From: Thermomonas sp.
Lineage (GTDB): Bacteria; Pseudomonadota; Gammaproteobacteria; Xanthomonadales; Xanthomonadaceae
Direction: 5' to 3'
Assembly: GCA_024711415.1 (NCBI GenBank)
Contig: JANJSW010000048.1
Location: forward strand, 1 to 13,875
Length of the DNA stretch: 13,875 nucleotides
Part shown: positions 13,599 to 13,875 of the stretch, piece by piece
How the letters are laid out: every line of letters begins with the position of its first letter
Numbering within the stretch: position 1 is the first letter of the stretch
Translations under genes and position numbers: made by a program
Notes under the pieces: model-generated
The model's database searches: none
What the model was told of the DNA's origin: nothing
Seen by the model: only the letters and a program-made list of their open reading frames with translations

Positions 13599-13633
13599 GG
13601 CCGGCCCCGACTTGATGCGTGTCGGGGCCGGCC
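13599..13633 (-). terminator. Hairpin after fliC, probable transcription terminator
   Basis: Thirteen-base perfect arms (GGCCGGCCCCGAC and its complement) enclose a nine-base loop, 28 bases after the flagellin stop. The stem is exceptionally stable. No U-tract follows on either strand, so termination would be non-canonical, or the hairpin may instead protect the 3' end of the abundant flagellin mRNA. Confidence 0.6.
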
Positions 13634-13661
13634 GTCGTCGTGTCGTCTTGCGAGGCCTGCC

Positions 13662-13874
13662 TTAGCGCAGCAGGCTCAGGACGCTCTGCGGGACCTGGTT
13701 GGCCTGGGCGAGCATGGCGGTGCCGGCCTGGTTGAGGATCTGGCTGCGGGTCAGTTCCGCGGTTTCCTTGGCGAAGTCGGTGTCGCGGATGCGGCTGCGC
13801 GATGCGCTCAGGTTTTCCGAGGTGGTGTTCAGGTTGCTGATCACCGAGCTGAAGCGGTTCTGGATCGCACCCAG
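13662..13874 (-). CDS. fliC: Flagellin FliC, C-terminal end only
   Basis: The last 70 residues of a flagellin, entering from the right edge of the window. The sequence [20 protein letters not shown], followed by [40 protein letters not shown] and the terminal [10 protein letters not shown], is the highly conserved D1/D0 C-terminus. This end packs into the filament core and is the part bound by FliS. The rest of the gene and its promoter are outside the window. Whether other flagellin copies follow cannot be seen. Confidence 0.97.
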   Translation of the reverse strand: MGAIQNRFSSVISNLNTTSENLSASRSRIRDTDFAKETAELTRSQILNQAGTAMLAQANQVPQSVLSLLR

Positions 13875-13875
13875 T

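Noticed and set aside
1..13875. CRISPR arrays, insertion sequences, tRNA genes, prophage or att sites
   Set aside because: I looked for regularly spaced repeats, transposase motifs, tRNA-like arms and integrase genes and saw none. The window is nearly filled by co-directional flagellar genes.

Overview
The window is a stretch of a chromosomal flagellar cluster. Every gene that can be supported lies on the minus strand, so the biological order runs from high to low coordinates: fliC (3' end only), flaG, fliD, fliS, a fliT-like gene, a PilZ-like gene, rpoN (second sigma-54 type, rpoN2), a vemR-type single-domain response regulator, fleQ, fliE, fliF, fliG, fliH, fliI, fliJ and fliK (5' end only). 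High GC content, this gene order, and above all the rpoN2-vemR-fleQ trio next to an atypical PilZ gene point to a gammaproteobacterium of the Xanthomonadaceae (Xanthomonas, Lysobacter, Luteimonas and relatives). The genus cannot be fixed from sequence reading alone.

Layout. 13874-13662 is the flagellin C-terminus, followed by a 13-bp perfect hairpin. 13499-13104 is flaG. 13103-12793 is a 311-bp non-coding region holding a sigma-54 promoter and several repeats. 12792-10183 is a tight fliD-fliS-fliT-pilZ unit with GTGA/ATGA stop-start overlaps at its end. 10182-9985 is a 198-bp leader with a palindrome pair. 9984-6700 is rpoN2-vemR-fleQ, ending in a probable terminator. 6699-6438 holds a sigma-54 promoter and palindromes. 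6437-1 is fliEFGHIJK, mostly with overlapping genes, except for an 84-bp gap before fliF and a 118-bp gap between fliH and fliI.

How the parts work together. RpoN2 is the sigma factor and FleQ its enhancer-binding ATPase. VemR probably modulates FleQ. Two convincing -24/-12 elements, before fliE and before fliD, are the expected targets. The fliE operon encodes the rod adaptor (FliE), MS ring (FliF), rotor/switch protein (FliG), export ATPase complex (FliH, FliI, FliJ) and hook-length ruler (FliK). The fliD unit encodes the filament cap and chaperones.

No wholly new system is visible; this is an ordinary flagellar locus. The points worth a second look are regulatory: promoter and palindrome architecture, a wobble-paired hairpin between fliH and fliI, a 5'UTR hairpin beside the fliD ribosome binding site, a run of nine G in the flaG-fliD gap, and the apparent loss of c-di-GMP contact residues in both FleQ and the PilZ-like protein. 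The long ORFs on the plus strand are GC-driven shadows.
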